In this document: piece by piece, positions 1 through 10,415 of the stretch
How the letters are laid out: the number at the start of each line of letters is the position of its first letter
Position numbering within the stretch: the stretch's first letter is position 1
Assembly: GCA_945871915.1 (NCBI GenBank)
Contig: CAMBXO010000011.1
Span: forward strand, 32,034-96,033
Source: Singulisphaera sp. GP187
Lineage (GTDB): Bacteria; Planctomycetota; Phycisphaerae; Phycisphaerales; SM1A02
Reading direction: 5' to 3'
Length of the DNA: 64,000 nt
Notes under the pieces: generated by a model
What the model was told of the DNA's origin: nothing
Seen by the model: the letters and a program-made list of their open reading frames with translations, nothing else
Databases searched by the model: none
Program-made: the position numbers and the translations under genes

Positions 1-234
1 TCGTTCAATGGTCTGACGCACGACATCAGTCGCCGTATCGGATTTGGAAACATCGGCCGTGACCGCCATGACATCACCAGAGCCAATCACCCGAACATCA
101 TCCGAAACATCTGCGAGTTTGTGTTCCGTGCGACCCACAAGCACCACATGGTGTCCATGTTCGGCAAGCATGCGCGCCGTTGCGCGGCCAATGCCTGAGC
201 CAGCTCCAGTAATGATTGAGACAGGTGTGCTCAT
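1..234 (-). CDS. SDR-family oxidoreductase (5' part; runs off the window start)
   Basis: The first 78 codons of a short-chain dehydrogenase/reductase are visible. The start is the ATG at 234 (reverse strand), giving MSTPVSIITGAGSGIGRATA. The TGxxxGIG dinucleotide-binding motif of classical SDRs lies at residues 9-16, followed by a basic residue after the second strand (VLVGRTEHK), which often marks NADP preference. The catalytic Ser/Tyr/Lys part lies outside the window, so substrate cannot be guessed. It is the last gene seen of the minus-strand run ptsI-rne-dxr-rseP, 33 bp after rseP stops, and may be co-transcribed. Family assignment is secure, function is not. Confidence 0.85.
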   Translation of the reverse strand, partial: MSTPVSIITGAGSGIGRATARMLAEHGHHVVLVGRTEHKLADVSDDVRVIGSGDVMAVTADVSKSDTATDVVRQTIER

Positions 235-267
235 GGTGGCGACACTCCGATCAAGGAACGAGGTGGT

Positions 268-2340
268 TTAGCCGCTCCCGACAACGAGCCGCATGACATC
301 GTTGTAGAACGTGACAATGAAAAGGCTACCGAGCAGCAACAAGCCAGCCATCGTGGCCGCGTTTTGAAAGCGGACACTCGGCGGCCGTCCCAACAGCCCT
401 TCATACGCCAAGAAGAGAAAGAGCCCGCCATCCACAATCGGAAGCGGAAGAAAATTCAGTACAGCCAAGTTCACGCTGATCATGGCGAGGAAGAACACCA
501 AGTACATAAAGCCTCGATCCGCGACCCGTGTACCCACATGCACAATGCCGACCGGTCCCCGCAATTGATCCACGGACACCGAACCTCGCACCAATCGATC
601 GAGCGTGAGCCAGGTGAGTACGGCCAATTTTTTAGTTTCCTGAAATCCCATGACCACAGCACGAATGGGATTTCCATTGGCAGAAAGTGTGGTCATCAAT
701 GGGTCAAATGCATCAAGCGGAAGTGGGGATGTTCCGTGAAGCAATTGAAGTGCTGCAATGTCGTGCGATGGAAGCGTGATCGAGGCCGAGAGGGTTGGTG
801 CGTTGGGTCCCCATGGTTGTATGACCAATGGAATTGTTGCGTTTCGCGTGGACGCATTTCGCAGGGAGGATTGCAGGGTTTCCCAATCAGAGACTGGTGT
901 GCCGTCGACCGAAACCACGCGGGTGAGTGGTTGCAATTGAAGCGAGGCGGCCGGAGTGGGTTGCGGGCCATTTTCACCAGCCACCCGATCGATGGATCGT
1001 GCCATGAGCGGGCTCTGCAATGCGGCTGCGATCAAGACATCCAGCCGTCCATTGGAGTCAACCGTTGCGGAGAGTGGAATCACCTCGCCCTGACGAAGCA
1101 CTTCCAGACGAACGTGTTGATTGGCAGCGGCCTGAACCAATGAGCGGAAGTGAGCCAAGCTTGGCCCCCGATGATCTTGGAATGCCAACACAAGGTCGCC
1201 CGCCTTGAGCACCGAATCGTTTGGTGAACTCGGTCGCACCCAATCAATCCGCGTAAGAGGAATCAATCCAAGCAGCCCGTTCTCTGTCAAGGCAGGTTCG
1301 TCGGCAGAAGTGAAGTGTTGCAATTGCGGAATTGGGTGAAGATCAACGGACGCCGTGGCACCCTCGGGCCCACGCCATGTGGTCGGCACGGCCGCGCCAT
1401 TGCTCTGTGTGCATGCAACTTGGAGCGACTCGACTGAATTTGCTTGCACGCCTTGAATGGATTCAAGCCGCCACCCCGGACGAACTCCAGCGGCCCAAAG
1501 GCCGGCCCGTGTGAGCGCGGGCTGAAGCAGGGGTTGTACAACGGGATCATTCACCAACATCAGGTCGCGTGCTGGTGCAATACCAATCGAGCGAAGTCTG
1601 ACCATGGGATCATCCGTCGGCATCACATCAAAATGCAGCGGTGTCTCCACTCCGTGACGATGTGCCGTGACATGCAATGAAGTTCCCGGATTGCTCATGG
1701 CCGCAGCAATTTGCACATCAGCGAAAGTGTTGACCCCTTCACCATTCACAAAGGTGATGCGATCTCCGGGCTGCAAACCAACCGATGCGCCATCCACTTG
1801 CTTCGCGGTTGCCGCCGGTCCTCCGGGCTTGAGTTCTCCAATGGTGGGGCTTTCAAAGCGAACACCAACCAGAAAGGCCGCGACATATAAGAGCACCGCA
1901 AGCACGATATTTGCACACACGCCGGCACTCACCACCACCATGCGTTTCCAAACGGGGCGAGCGCCGTAGGCATCAAGATCCGAATCCAAACCCGTGGCCT
2001 GCAGATCCTCTTGTCCCTTCATCCGCACAAATCCACCGATGGGCAACAAGCGAATTCCATATTCGGTTTCGCCAACACCTGCGGCGTGCAAAGTGGTCAC
2101 CGGAATACTTTCGGGCGGTCCACCAAAGCGTCGTTCAACGTCGGGCCGGGTACTGCCCATGCGCCACCCAATGCCGCGGCGAAATGCCAGCACGGCGGGC
2201 CCCATGCCGATGGCGAAAGCATCAACGCGAATGCCTGCCCATCGCGCGGCGATGAAGTGCCCAAATTCATGCACTGCAATCAGCAGGCCGAATCCGAGAA
2301 CGATCAGGAGTAGATTTCCGCTGTCGCCAAGAAGTTGCAT
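268..2340 (-). CDS. rseP: RseP-like site-2 zinc metalloprotease with expanded PDZ region
   Basis: Intramembrane zinc protease of the S2P/M50 family, which cleaves membrane-anchored anti-sigma factors and leftover signal peptides. The zinc/catalytic HEFGH is at residues 24-28 in the first membrane segment, and the second ligand motif NFLPLPIVDGG is near the C-terminus, between further hydrophobic helices. The protein is about 690 residues against about 450 for E. coli RseP. The extra length is periplasmic: four segments look like PDZ cores (LQPGDRITFVNG, VRPGWRLESIQG, LKAGDLVLAF, RVVSVDGTPVSDW). I use the ATG at 2340, preceded by AAAGAAAGAT; an upstream in-frame start at 2373 would run through a hairpin. 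It follows dxr, the usual neighbour of rseP. Confidence 0.9.
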   Translation of the reverse strand: MQLLGDSGNLLLIVLGFGLLIAVHEFGHFIAARWAGIRVDAFAIGMGPAVLAFRRGIGWRMGSTRPDVERRFGGPPESIPVTTLHAAGVGETEYGIRLLPIGGFVRMKGQEDLQATGLDSDLDAYGARPVWKRMVVVSAGVCANIVLAVLLYVAAFLVGVRFESPTIGELKPGGPAATAKQVDGASVGLQPGDRITFVNGEGVNTFADVQIAAAMSNPGTSLHVTAHRHGVETPLHFDVMPTDDPMVRLRSIGIAPARDLMLVNDPVVQPLLQPALTRAGLWAAGVRPGWRLESIQGVQANSVESLQVACTQSNGAAVPTTWRGPEGATASVDLHPIPQLQHFTSADEPALTENGLLGLIPLTRIDWVRPSSPNDSVLKAGDLVLAFQDHRGPSLAHFRSLVQAAANQHVRLEVLRQGEVIPLSATVDSNGRLDVLIAAALQSPLMARSIDRVAGENGPQPTPAASLQLQPLTRVVSVDGTPVSDWETLQSSLRNASTRNATIPLVIQPWGPNAPTLSASITLPSHDIAALQLLHGTSPLPLDAFDPLMTTLSANGNPIRAVVMGFQETKKLAVLTWLTLDRLVRGSVSVDQLRGPVGIVHVGTRVADRGFMYLVFFLAMISVNLAVLNFLPLPIVDGGLFLFLAYEGLLGRPPSVRFQNAATMAGLLLLGSLFIVTFYNDVMRLVVGSG

Positions 2341-2350
2341 GGATCTTTCT

Positions 2351-2370
2351 TTGCGCCCAAACGGGCGCAA
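2351..2370 (-). promoter_or_regulatory. Perfect hairpin in the dxr-rseP gap
   Basis: TTGCGCCC and GGGCGCAA form a perfect 8-bp stem around a four-base loop (GTTT on the minus strand). It ends 10 nt before the rseP start codon, in the 98-bp gap after dxr. There is no T-run, so it is not an intrinsic terminator; it could be a processing or stability element between two operon genes, or affect ribosome access. Function is inference. Confidence 0.45.
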
Positions 2371-2438
2371 CACAAGTCTAGTTGGTTGGAGTGCAACCCG
2401 TTCCTTGGATTTGAAAAACGGTCGAAGCCTCCGTGGGT

Positions 2439-3623
2439 TTACCGCGTTTCCAACGGAAGGCCGCGCGTTCGTTGCGCAATGAAGTGCCTCGCCTTGGCGT
2501 CCGCATCTTGCGCATCGGCAAGCGTTTCAAGAGGGTGATCCGGAAAGTGGTCGAGTGCCTCGCCCACCAGCGAACCGATGGTGCCGAAGGCAATGTGACC
2601 CTCCAGAAACGCGTGGACCGCAGCCTCGTTTGCGGCATTCAAGATTGCGCCGGATGTTCCGCCTCGTTGAATCACGGACCGCGCAAAGTGCACCGCAGGA
2701 AACCGAGCGTGATCAATCTGTTCAAATTCAAGTGACTTCATCAACGTCCAATCGAGTCGCTTCGCCACGCCGGGGAATCGATCAGGCCACGTGATCGCCA
2801 TTTGAATGGGCAACTTCATGTCTGGCGGTGAGAGTTGTGCCACCACGCTGCCATCACAGTATTCAACAAACCCATGAACGATGCTCTGCGGATGCACAAT
2901 TGCTTCGATGCGTTGCGAGGGAAGATCAAAGAGCCAGTGGGCTTCGATGATTTCCAATGCTTTGTTCATAAGCGTGGCACTATCGATGGTGACTTTACGA
3001 CCCATGCGCCATGTTGGATGACGCAAGGCTTCGGTCACCGTTGCGTTGTGCGTTCGCTCAGGCGTCCATGTTCGAAATGGTCCGCCGCTCGCCGTAATGA
3101 CAACGCGATCAATTTCTGTCAAGCGGCCCGCTCGAATGCACTGAGCCAACGCACTGTGTTCAGAGTCAATCGGAAAGATCTGCACTCCTTTGCTTTTGGC
3201 AAGCCCCGTGACAAGTTCACCTGCCGCAACAAGCGTCTCTTTGTTGGCCAAGGCCACATCGCAGCCGAGTTCGATGCCGCGAAGAACTGTTTCAAGACCA
3301 GCAAATCCCACCATGGCAGCAATCAAAAGATCGCCGGGTCGAGCCACATCGTCCAGCAATTGCATGGCGGCGGTCGGCCCGCTTCGGACACTTCCGGCTG
3401 ATTCCAGCATTGATGCGCCACGCGGGTCGGCCACGGCAAGGTGGCGAACACCGAGCACTCGAGCCTGTTGTTCAAGCAGCGCGGCATTGGAACCGGCAGC
3501 AAGGGCAATCACCTCGCACTGCACTGGCGTGGTGGCAGCCAGATGCTGAATCACTTCGATCGCGTTTGTTCCAATGGAACCAGTGCTGCCAAGAACAATG
3601 ACGCGTCTGGCAGCCTTGCCCAC
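2439..3623 (-). CDS. dxr: 1-deoxy-D-xylulose 5-phosphate reductoisomerase
   Basis: Second step of the MEP isoprenoid pathway: NADPH-dependent conversion of DXP to 2-C-methyl-D-erythritol 4-phosphate in the cytosol. The 394 residues match the family length. The NADPH loop GSTGSIGTNA lies at residues 12-21, followed by the family motifs ANKETLVAAG and DSEHSALAQC, the metal/substrate site, and the flexible-loop region with TWRMGRKVTIDSATLMNK. The start is GTG at 3623, placed directly after the rne stop codon (TGAGTG, no intergenic base), so the two are translationally coupled. rseP follows downstream; dxr-rseP adjacency is widespread in bacteria. Confidence 0.95.
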   Translation of the reverse strand: MGKAARRVIVLGSTGSIGTNAIEVIQHLAATTPVQCEVIALAAGSNAALLEQQARVLGVRHLAVADPRGASMLESAGSVRSGPTAAMQLLDDVARPGDLLIAAMVGFAGLETVLRGIELGCDVALANKETLVAAGELVTGLAKSKGVQIFPIDSEHSALAQCIRAGRLTEIDRVVITASGGPFRTWTPERTHNATVTEALRHPTWRMGRKVTIDSATLMNKALEIIEAHWLFDLPSQRIEAIVHPQSIVHGFVEYCDGSVVAQLSPPDMKLPIQMAITWPDRFPGVAKRLDWTLMKSLEFEQIDHARFPAVHFARSVIQRGGTSGAILNAANEAAVHAFLEGHIAFGTIGSLVGEALDHFPDHPLETLADAQDADAKARHFIAQRTRGLPLETR

Positions 3624-6578
3624 TCAGGGATTCCTTTTAAGTGCATCGCGCGCGGAACCCGGACTCAGTCGCCGCATGGCTGCCCCATAGAGCGAACGAA
3701 ACATGCTCTTGGGTTTGGTGCCATCACCAGCGGAGGCATTAGATGCTGGCGGTGTGGCAGATGGTTTGGACGAGCCGTCGGAATCACTTCTGCGACCAGA
3801 ACCCTGATTTGGGTTTCGTTGCGATCCACCTGCTTGCGAACCGCCTTCGCCTTGCGCGTTGGAGCGACCTCCTCGATTGCGACCGCCGCGGCGCCGACGC
3901 CGGCGTGCATGACCCTCTTGATTGCCTGCACCATCGGCTCTCTGAGTGGGATCACCACTCTGTGCATGCTGTGATTCGTCCGCACTGTTGTTGCTCTGAT
4001 GTGCGGGATCATTGTTTTGCGGAGCGGACGGCGCACTCTGCCCTTCAGGTGTCGGTTGATTGCCTTCTGTTCCGCTGTGGCGATTTCGACCGCGACCACC
4101 TCTGCGCCGTCGTCGGCGTGGCGCACCGTTGTTGCCTGACTCATCGGGTCCTGGCGATGTTTCGGAAGCACCCGGAGTTGATCCCTCAGCATTCGGTTCG
4201 GGAGACTGACTTGGCGCACTTGGATCTTGAGCGCGTTGACGACCACGACCGCGACCTCGATTGCGTCCTTGGTTGCGACCACCTCTGCCATCAGACCCTT
4301 GTGGAGGAGAAACACCAGGTTCCGCAGGCGATCCGTGATCGTCCGAGGCCACCACTTCGCCGGCTGCACGGCGTTCAGCGTCGCGAGCCTTCCGTTCGGC
4401 TTCGCGCGAGGCTCGCTCCAACACTTCCTGCCGTTGCAAAGCAACCATCACACTGGGTTCGTCATCCGAAACTTCAGGTAAATCGTCAAACGCACCGCTG
4501 AGAAGCATTGCAGTGGCATCTGCGGGTTGCGTCTTCTTTCGACGTCGTCGGCGACGAGCTCGTGGCTCAGCGGTTTCACCTACTTCGACAACCGCTTCCG
4601 GTGTTTCCTCGGGCGGCTCCTCCGGTAGATCATCGATTCGTGGAATCGGTGCCGGGGGAAGGCGATCGATTTCCACATCGGCATTCTGATCGTCGTAGGC
4701 GTACAGGTCGACACGGTCCGCCGCGATGGCTTCGCTGATGCGAACGTCGATGCGCTTGCCGGTCTCGCGTTCGATTTCAATAAGTTGATCGCGGCGGCTC
4801 GACAACAACACGCTTGCCACCCGAACGCTGCAAACCATTTCCACTCGATGCACGCGGTCACTTCCAAGCAACGTCATCACACGGCGAAGAGCCTCGGAGG
4901 CGGTGCTGTCCGGAATGCGCACTTCGCCGCTGCCGGCGCAATGGGCACACTCGTGAAAGTGTGCTTTGCGAACACTCGGCCGCATGCGCTGTCGGGTGAG
5001 TTCCACCAATCCGAATTCGCTGATGTTGGTCACCGTCGATTTGGCCCGGTCCTTCCGCAAATTGGTTCGGAAGCGTTCTTCGATGTCGCGTCGATGGCGC
5101 ATGCTGCGCATATCAATTAAGTCACACACCACCAGACCGCCCATGTCCCGCAGCCTTAATTGCCTGCAGATTTCATCGACGGCCTCCTTGTTGGTTTCAA
5201 ACGCATTGGTTTCGCTGTCTCGTGCGCTTCGACTCTTTCCGCTGTTGACGTCGATCGACACAAGCGCTTCCGTTTGATCGAATACCAGTGCGCCACCCGA
5301 TGGAAGCGTGACTTGCCGCTGGTAAATGTCGCTGATCTGTCGTTCGAGATCAAACGCCGTAAAGATGGGCGCTGAGCGGTCATAGAACAGGACTCGCGGC
5401 GCATCTTTGGGGAAGACCACATCCAAGAAAGCGGTCACTCGCGACCATGCATTTTCGCTGTCCACGATAATGTCACTAATCGTGTCGTCCACCATTTCGC
5501 GCACGGTCCGAATGAGCACATCGCTCTCGGTGTACAGCTCGGAGGGTGCACCCACGCTCTCAATACGGTGCGTCATGGCTTGCCACAACCGAGTCAGATA
5601 GGCGGCGTCGCGTTGCAGTTCGGTTCGGCTTCGATCAAATCCGGCGGTCCGAAGAATAAATCCGCAGCCCTCTGGCAATTCGAGTGAATCCAGAATGCGT
5701 CGCATCTCGCGTCGCTGGGTCTCGTCTTCAACCTTTCGGCTGACGCCAACCTTGTCCATGTCCGGCATCATCACCAGCAGTCTTCCGGGAATGCTGAGAT
5801 AACTGGTCACCGTCGGACCCTTGGTGCCGATGCCTTGTTTGATGACCTGCACCAAAACTTCCTGTCCCTTTTTCAGACACTCCTGAATGGGTGGTCGTTC
5901 GCGGCGCGGAATTTTGTGACCAACGCGCTCCGCCTTCTCGCCTCCCGGGAAATATTTTGGGTGCACATCGCTGATATGCAGAAACCCATTTTGTCCTTCG
6001 CCGAAATCAATAAACGCAGCTTGAATGGCGGCCTCGACATTGGTGACGCGACCCTTGTAGATGTTGCCCACGTTGGTGGCGCTACCGCTTCGTTCGGCAA
6101 AGTAACTCTCCAGTCGACGGGCTCGTGCGAAAGCGATGCGGCATTCGTCGCCGGGCGCATCATTCACAATCATCACCGTGTCGCGGGGGCGTTTCTCGGC
6201 TTTCACCAGTCGCACGGCGGTCGGTGCAAGGGAGGCCGTGGTTTCGGCGCCTTCAGCGTTTGCTGTCTGATCTGCGACAGCATCCTCGTTTGAAACTTCC
6301 ACAAGGAATTCACTCACGCCTTCGTCCGAATCGCGATCCACGTCTGGATTGTGATTCAACGCATCATCGGCGGGGTCGATCGCTTCATCGTGCACCATCG
6401 GCGGTGGTGCTGGCGGATCCTCGGTCGGAGTCCACATCTGCCCGACAGGGAGTTCATCCTGTGTCGGCTCCGTTTCATCAGTGGGATGTGGTTCAGGAGT
6501 TGCCGCCACCGGTTCAGGATGTGCGTCAGGCTCACGAGGGTGCGAGAGGTTTGGGTCGTTGGATTGTGTATCAGCCAC
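3624..6578 (-). CDS. rne: Ribonuclease E/G
   Basis: Endoribonuclease that starts mRNA decay and processes rRNA/tRNA precursors. Residues 1-130 are an acidic, proline-rich extension. The S1 RNA-binding domain spans about 168-260 (GNIYKGRVTNVEAAIQAAFI). The DNase I-like catalytic part carries the two metal-binding aspartates in DVNSGKS (443-449) and CDLIDMR (485-491). The Zn-link is CAHC (544-547), used for tetramerisation in E. coli RNase E. From about 670 to the end the protein is disordered, with Arg-rich blocks (for example six consecutive Arg) alternating with Gly/Ser/Asn/Pro stretches, probably for RNA or degradosome binding. The ATG start at 6578 follows a 238-bp structured leader after ptsI. 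Confidence 0.95.
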   Translation of the reverse strand: MADTQSNDPNLSHPREPDAHPEPVAATPEPHPTDETEPTQDELPVGQMWTPTEDPPAPPPMVHDEAIDPADDALNHNPDVDRDSDEGVSEFLVEVSNEDAVADQTANAEGAETTASLAPTAVRLVKAEKRPRDTVMIVNDAPGDECRIAFARARRLESYFAERSGSATNVGNIYKGRVTNVEAAIQAAFIDFGEGQNGFLHISDVHPKYFPGGEKAERVGHKIPRRERPPIQECLKKGQEVLVQVIKQGIGTKGPTVTSYLSIPGRLLVMMPDMDKVGVSRKVEDETQRREMRRILDSLELPEGCGFILRTAGFDRSRTELQRDAAYLTRLWQAMTHRIESVGAPSELYTESDVLIRTVREMVDDTISDIIVDSENAWSRVTAFLDVVFPKDAPRVLFYDRSAPIFTAFDLERQISDIYQRQVTLPSGGALVFDQTEALVSIDVNSGKSRSARDSETNAFETNKEAVDEICRQLRLRDMGGLVVCDLIDMRSMRHRRDIEERFRTNLRKDRAKSTVTNISEFGLVELTRQRMRPSVRKAHFHECAHCAGSGEVRIPDSTASEALRRVMTLLGSDRVHRVEMVCSVRVASVLLSSRRDQLIEIERETGKRIDVRISEAIAADRVDLYAYDDQNADVEIDRLPPAPIPRIDDLPEEPPEETPEAVVEVGETAEPRARRRRRRKKTQPADATAMLLSGAFDDLPEVSDDEPSVMVALQRQEVLERASREAERKARDAERRAAGEVVASDDHGSPAEPGVSPPQGSDGRGGRNQGRNRGRGRGRQRAQDPSAPSQSPEPNAEGSTPGASETSPGPDESGNNGAPRRRRRRGGRGRNRHSGTEGNQPTPEGQSAPSAPQNNDPAHQSNNSADESQHAQSGDPTQRADGAGNQEGHARRRRRRGGRNRGGRSNAQGEGGSQAGGSQRNPNQGSGRRSDSDGSSKPSATPPASNASAGDGTKPKSMFRSLYGAAMRRLSPGSARDALKRNP

Positions 6579-6735
6579 GGGTGCTTCCTGCCGCGCTATG
6601 GCGGCGATCCGCGGCGGAACTTCAGCGAAGACGCGACATGTCCGCTCCGTGCGCGCGAGGAGCGCGTTGCGCCCCGGGTGTGCATGGAATGGGTTGAAAT
6701 CGCGTCATACGAAGTCGTTCCGCCGTGGCTCTCGA

Positions 6736-6791
6736 AGGTCGCAGGTCGCTCACTCCGGTTTCTTCCGGGGGCGACCTCCGCAGACCTGCGG
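6736..6791 (-). promoter_or_regulatory. Nested inverted repeats in the rne leader
   Basis: In the 238-bp gap between ptsI and rne, a tandem AGGTCGC pair (6736-6742 and 6743-6749) can each pair with GCGACCT at 6771-6777, enclosing CCGG-TTTCTT-CCGG (6755-6768). Directly beside it CCGCAG-AC-CTGCGG (6778-6791) forms a second hairpin. The rest of 6579-6816 holds no gene I can support. E. coli rne is autoregulated through a structured 5' UTR; whether this leader does the same is inference. Confidence 0.45.
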
Positions 6792-6816
6792 AGCCGAGTT
6801 TCGATTCCCGCGTGGC

Positions 6817-8574
6817 TCAGGCCGCAGCCCAGCCTCCGAAGTTCGCGGGGTCCAGTTTTCGTAACTCGTCGCGCAGCATTGTTTGAATCTGCCGCTCCGA
6901 GTCGAACGAACCCACTTTTCTGGCGAGTCGTTCGCAAAGTCCGATGTCCACGGAACGCACCACGCGTTTCACCACGGGGATCTGCGCCGGGACCATGGAG
7001 AGTGTACGCAAACCCATGCCCAACAGCAACATGGTGAAAACCGGGTCACCGGCAATTTCGCCGCACAAACTGGTCTCAATACCGACATGTCGCCCGGATC
7101 GGATGACATTTTTGACCAGTTGAAGCACCGCCGGGCTCGCCGCGGTGTACAGGTTGGCCACGCGCTCGTTGCCTCGGTCCACCGCAAGTGTGTATTGCAC
7201 CAAGTCGTTGGTTCCGATCGAAAAGAAATCGGCTTCCGCAGCAAAGGTTCGCGCCATGAGTGCCGCGCTGGGCACTTCAATCATGATGCCAACCTTAGGT
7301 CGTTGATCAATGGCCACGCCTTCTTCATCCAGTTCCTCCATGACATCTCGAAGGATCAATCGCGCCTGACGCAATTCCATCAGAGTGCTGACCAGCGGAA
7401 ACATAATGCGAAGCGGCCCGTGCGCGCTGGCTCGAAGGATGGCCCGCAGTTGGGTTTTGAACATTGGCTGGTTCTTCAGGCTGAAGCGAATGCTGCGTAG
7501 ACCAAGGAACGGATTGCGCTCCGGTTCCTGCAACATGCCTTGAGTCCATTTGTCGGCTCCGAGGTCAAGCGTGCGAAGGATGCAGGTGCGGCCCGCGAGC
7601 AATTCCACGGTTCGCTTGTACGACTGGTACTGCGTTTCCTCATCAGGAGTTTCTTCGCCGGTCAAAAACAGAAACTCAGTTCGGTACAGCCCAACACCGT
7701 CGCCGCCATTTCGCAAGACAGCTTGCACTTCTTCGGGAAACTCGATGTTGCCGAGCAATTGAATGCGCGTACCGTCGAGTGTCACTGGCTCCAGGGATGC
7801 ATTGGCCGAAATCACTGTGCGCAATTGCTGGGCCGCTGCACCGCGCTTAAGGAATTCCTCTCGAGCCGCGGCGTCTGGACGAACAATCATCACTCCCGAG
7901 TCGCCGTCCACAATCACCTCGTCGCCATCTTGCACATGCACCGTGGCGTCCTTGCAACCCACCACCGCCGGCAGTCCGATGGCGCGAAAAACGATCGAAA
8001 CATGGCCTGTCTGGCCACCGGATTCCGTCACAAAGGCGAGCGCCTTCCCATGCCCAATGGCCGCGGCCTGACTCGGCGTGAGTTCGTGTGCAATAATCAC
8101 CGCGGGTTCTGTCAGCCGTGCAATGCGATCTTCTTCCTCGCCCATCAACTTTCCAAGAACGCGCCGGTGCAGATCGAGAAGATCGTCCACCTTCTGCTCG
8201 AACACATCGCTCTTCATGGCTCGAAACTGCTGCGTGAGCATGTCGAACTGTTCTGAGACCGCTGCCTCCGCATTCAAACGCTGCGAAGCAATCGTTGCAA
8301 GAATCGGGTCGAGCAGCGTTCGATCCTGAAGCATGCCTTCGTGAAAGGAAAATATCTTTGCCGTTTCTGCACCGAGTTGTCCCTCCGTGCGGCGGCGAAG
8401 CACACTGAGATCGGTAATCGCGCCAGCAACGGCGTCGCGAAATCGCTGCTGCTCTCGATCAATCTCTTTTGGCGAAATGGTGCGTCGCGGAACATGGGTC
8501 TCAGCCGCACCAAGCAGCAAGGCCTTTCCGACCACGATGCCAGGGCTGACGGCAATACCTCGAAGTGCGTCCAT
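6817..8574 (-). CDS. ptsI: Phosphoenolpyruvate-protein phosphotransferase (PTS enzyme I)
   Basis: Transfers phosphate from PEP to HPr, the first step of PTS sugar uptake or of a regulatory PTS. At 585 residues it has the classic length. The phosphorylated histidine is H191 in GGQTGHVSIVFRAIGLPAVV. The C-terminal PEP-binding barrel shows IMIEVPSAALMARTF, FFSIGTNDLVQYTLAVDRGN and the catalytic-Cys motif LCGEIAGDP. I start at the ATG at 8574 because AGGAAGGA lies 8 nt upstream; an upstream in-frame start at 8628 has no such site. No ptsH, EII or HPr kinase gene is adjacent, so its partner lies elsewhere. rne follows on the same strand. Confidence 0.95.
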   Translation of the reverse strand: MDALRGIAVSPGIVVGKALLLGAAETHVPRRTISPKEIDREQQRFRDAVAGAITDLSVLRRRTEGQLGAETAKIFSFHEGMLQDRTLLDPILATIASQRLNAEAAVSEQFDMLTQQFRAMKSDVFEQKVDDLLDLHRRVLGKLMGEEEDRIARLTEPAVIIAHELTPSQAAAIGHGKALAFVTESGGQTGHVSIVFRAIGLPAVVGCKDATVHVQDGDEVIVDGDSGVMIVRPDAAAREEFLKRGAAAQQLRTVISANASLEPVTLDGTRIQLLGNIEFPEEVQAVLRNGGDGVGLYRTEFLFLTGEETPDEETQYQSYKRTVELLAGRTCILRTLDLGADKWTQGMLQEPERNPFLGLRSIRFSLKNQPMFKTQLRAILRASAHGPLRIMFPLVSTLMELRQARLILRDVMEELDEEGVAIDQRPKVGIMIEVPSAALMARTFAAEADFFSIGTNDLVQYTLAVDRGNERVANLYTAASPAVLQLVKNVIRSGRHVGIETSLCGEIAGDPVFTMLLLGMGLRTLSMVPAQIPVVKRVVRSVDIGLCERLARKVGSFDSERQIQTMLRDELRKLDPANFGGWAAA

Positions 8575-8728
8575 GGCGCAAGTCCTTCCTATGGCGATGC
8601 GCCCTATGGGCGGACGATTGGCGACCACGATGGTCGTTTCTGGTCCGGCGGAGCGGTGCCGTACGCACTATAAAGCAAGCTGCCGGTTGATGGTGTGTGC
8701 TTCGAATCGCAGGCGAGCGGGGGCTCAC

Positions 8729-8757
8729 TTGCCCCAATTTGCCGTCACTCCTACAAT
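8729..8757 (+). promoter_or_regulatory. Sigma70-type promoter for ahcY
   Basis: TTGCCC (8729-8734), a 17-nt spacer and TACAAT (8752-8757) match the -35/-10 pattern well. The predicted transcript would begin near 8763-8765, exactly at the foot of a perfect hairpin, about 75 nt before the ahcY start codon. Confidence 0.6.
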
Positions 8758-8761
8758 ATTT

Positions 8762-10349
<1,588 letters not shown>

Positions 10350-10415
10350 TCGATCGTGAATCGTGATTCGAACGGGCGGAGACGGATCAGTCGCTGCGCC
10401 GGGAATTCAACGGGC

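Noticed and set aside
364..1143. Long plus-strand frame of 259 codons opposite rseP
   Set aside because: Shadow of the rseP frame: composition is rich in Cys/His/Trp/Arg and there is no recognisable motif.
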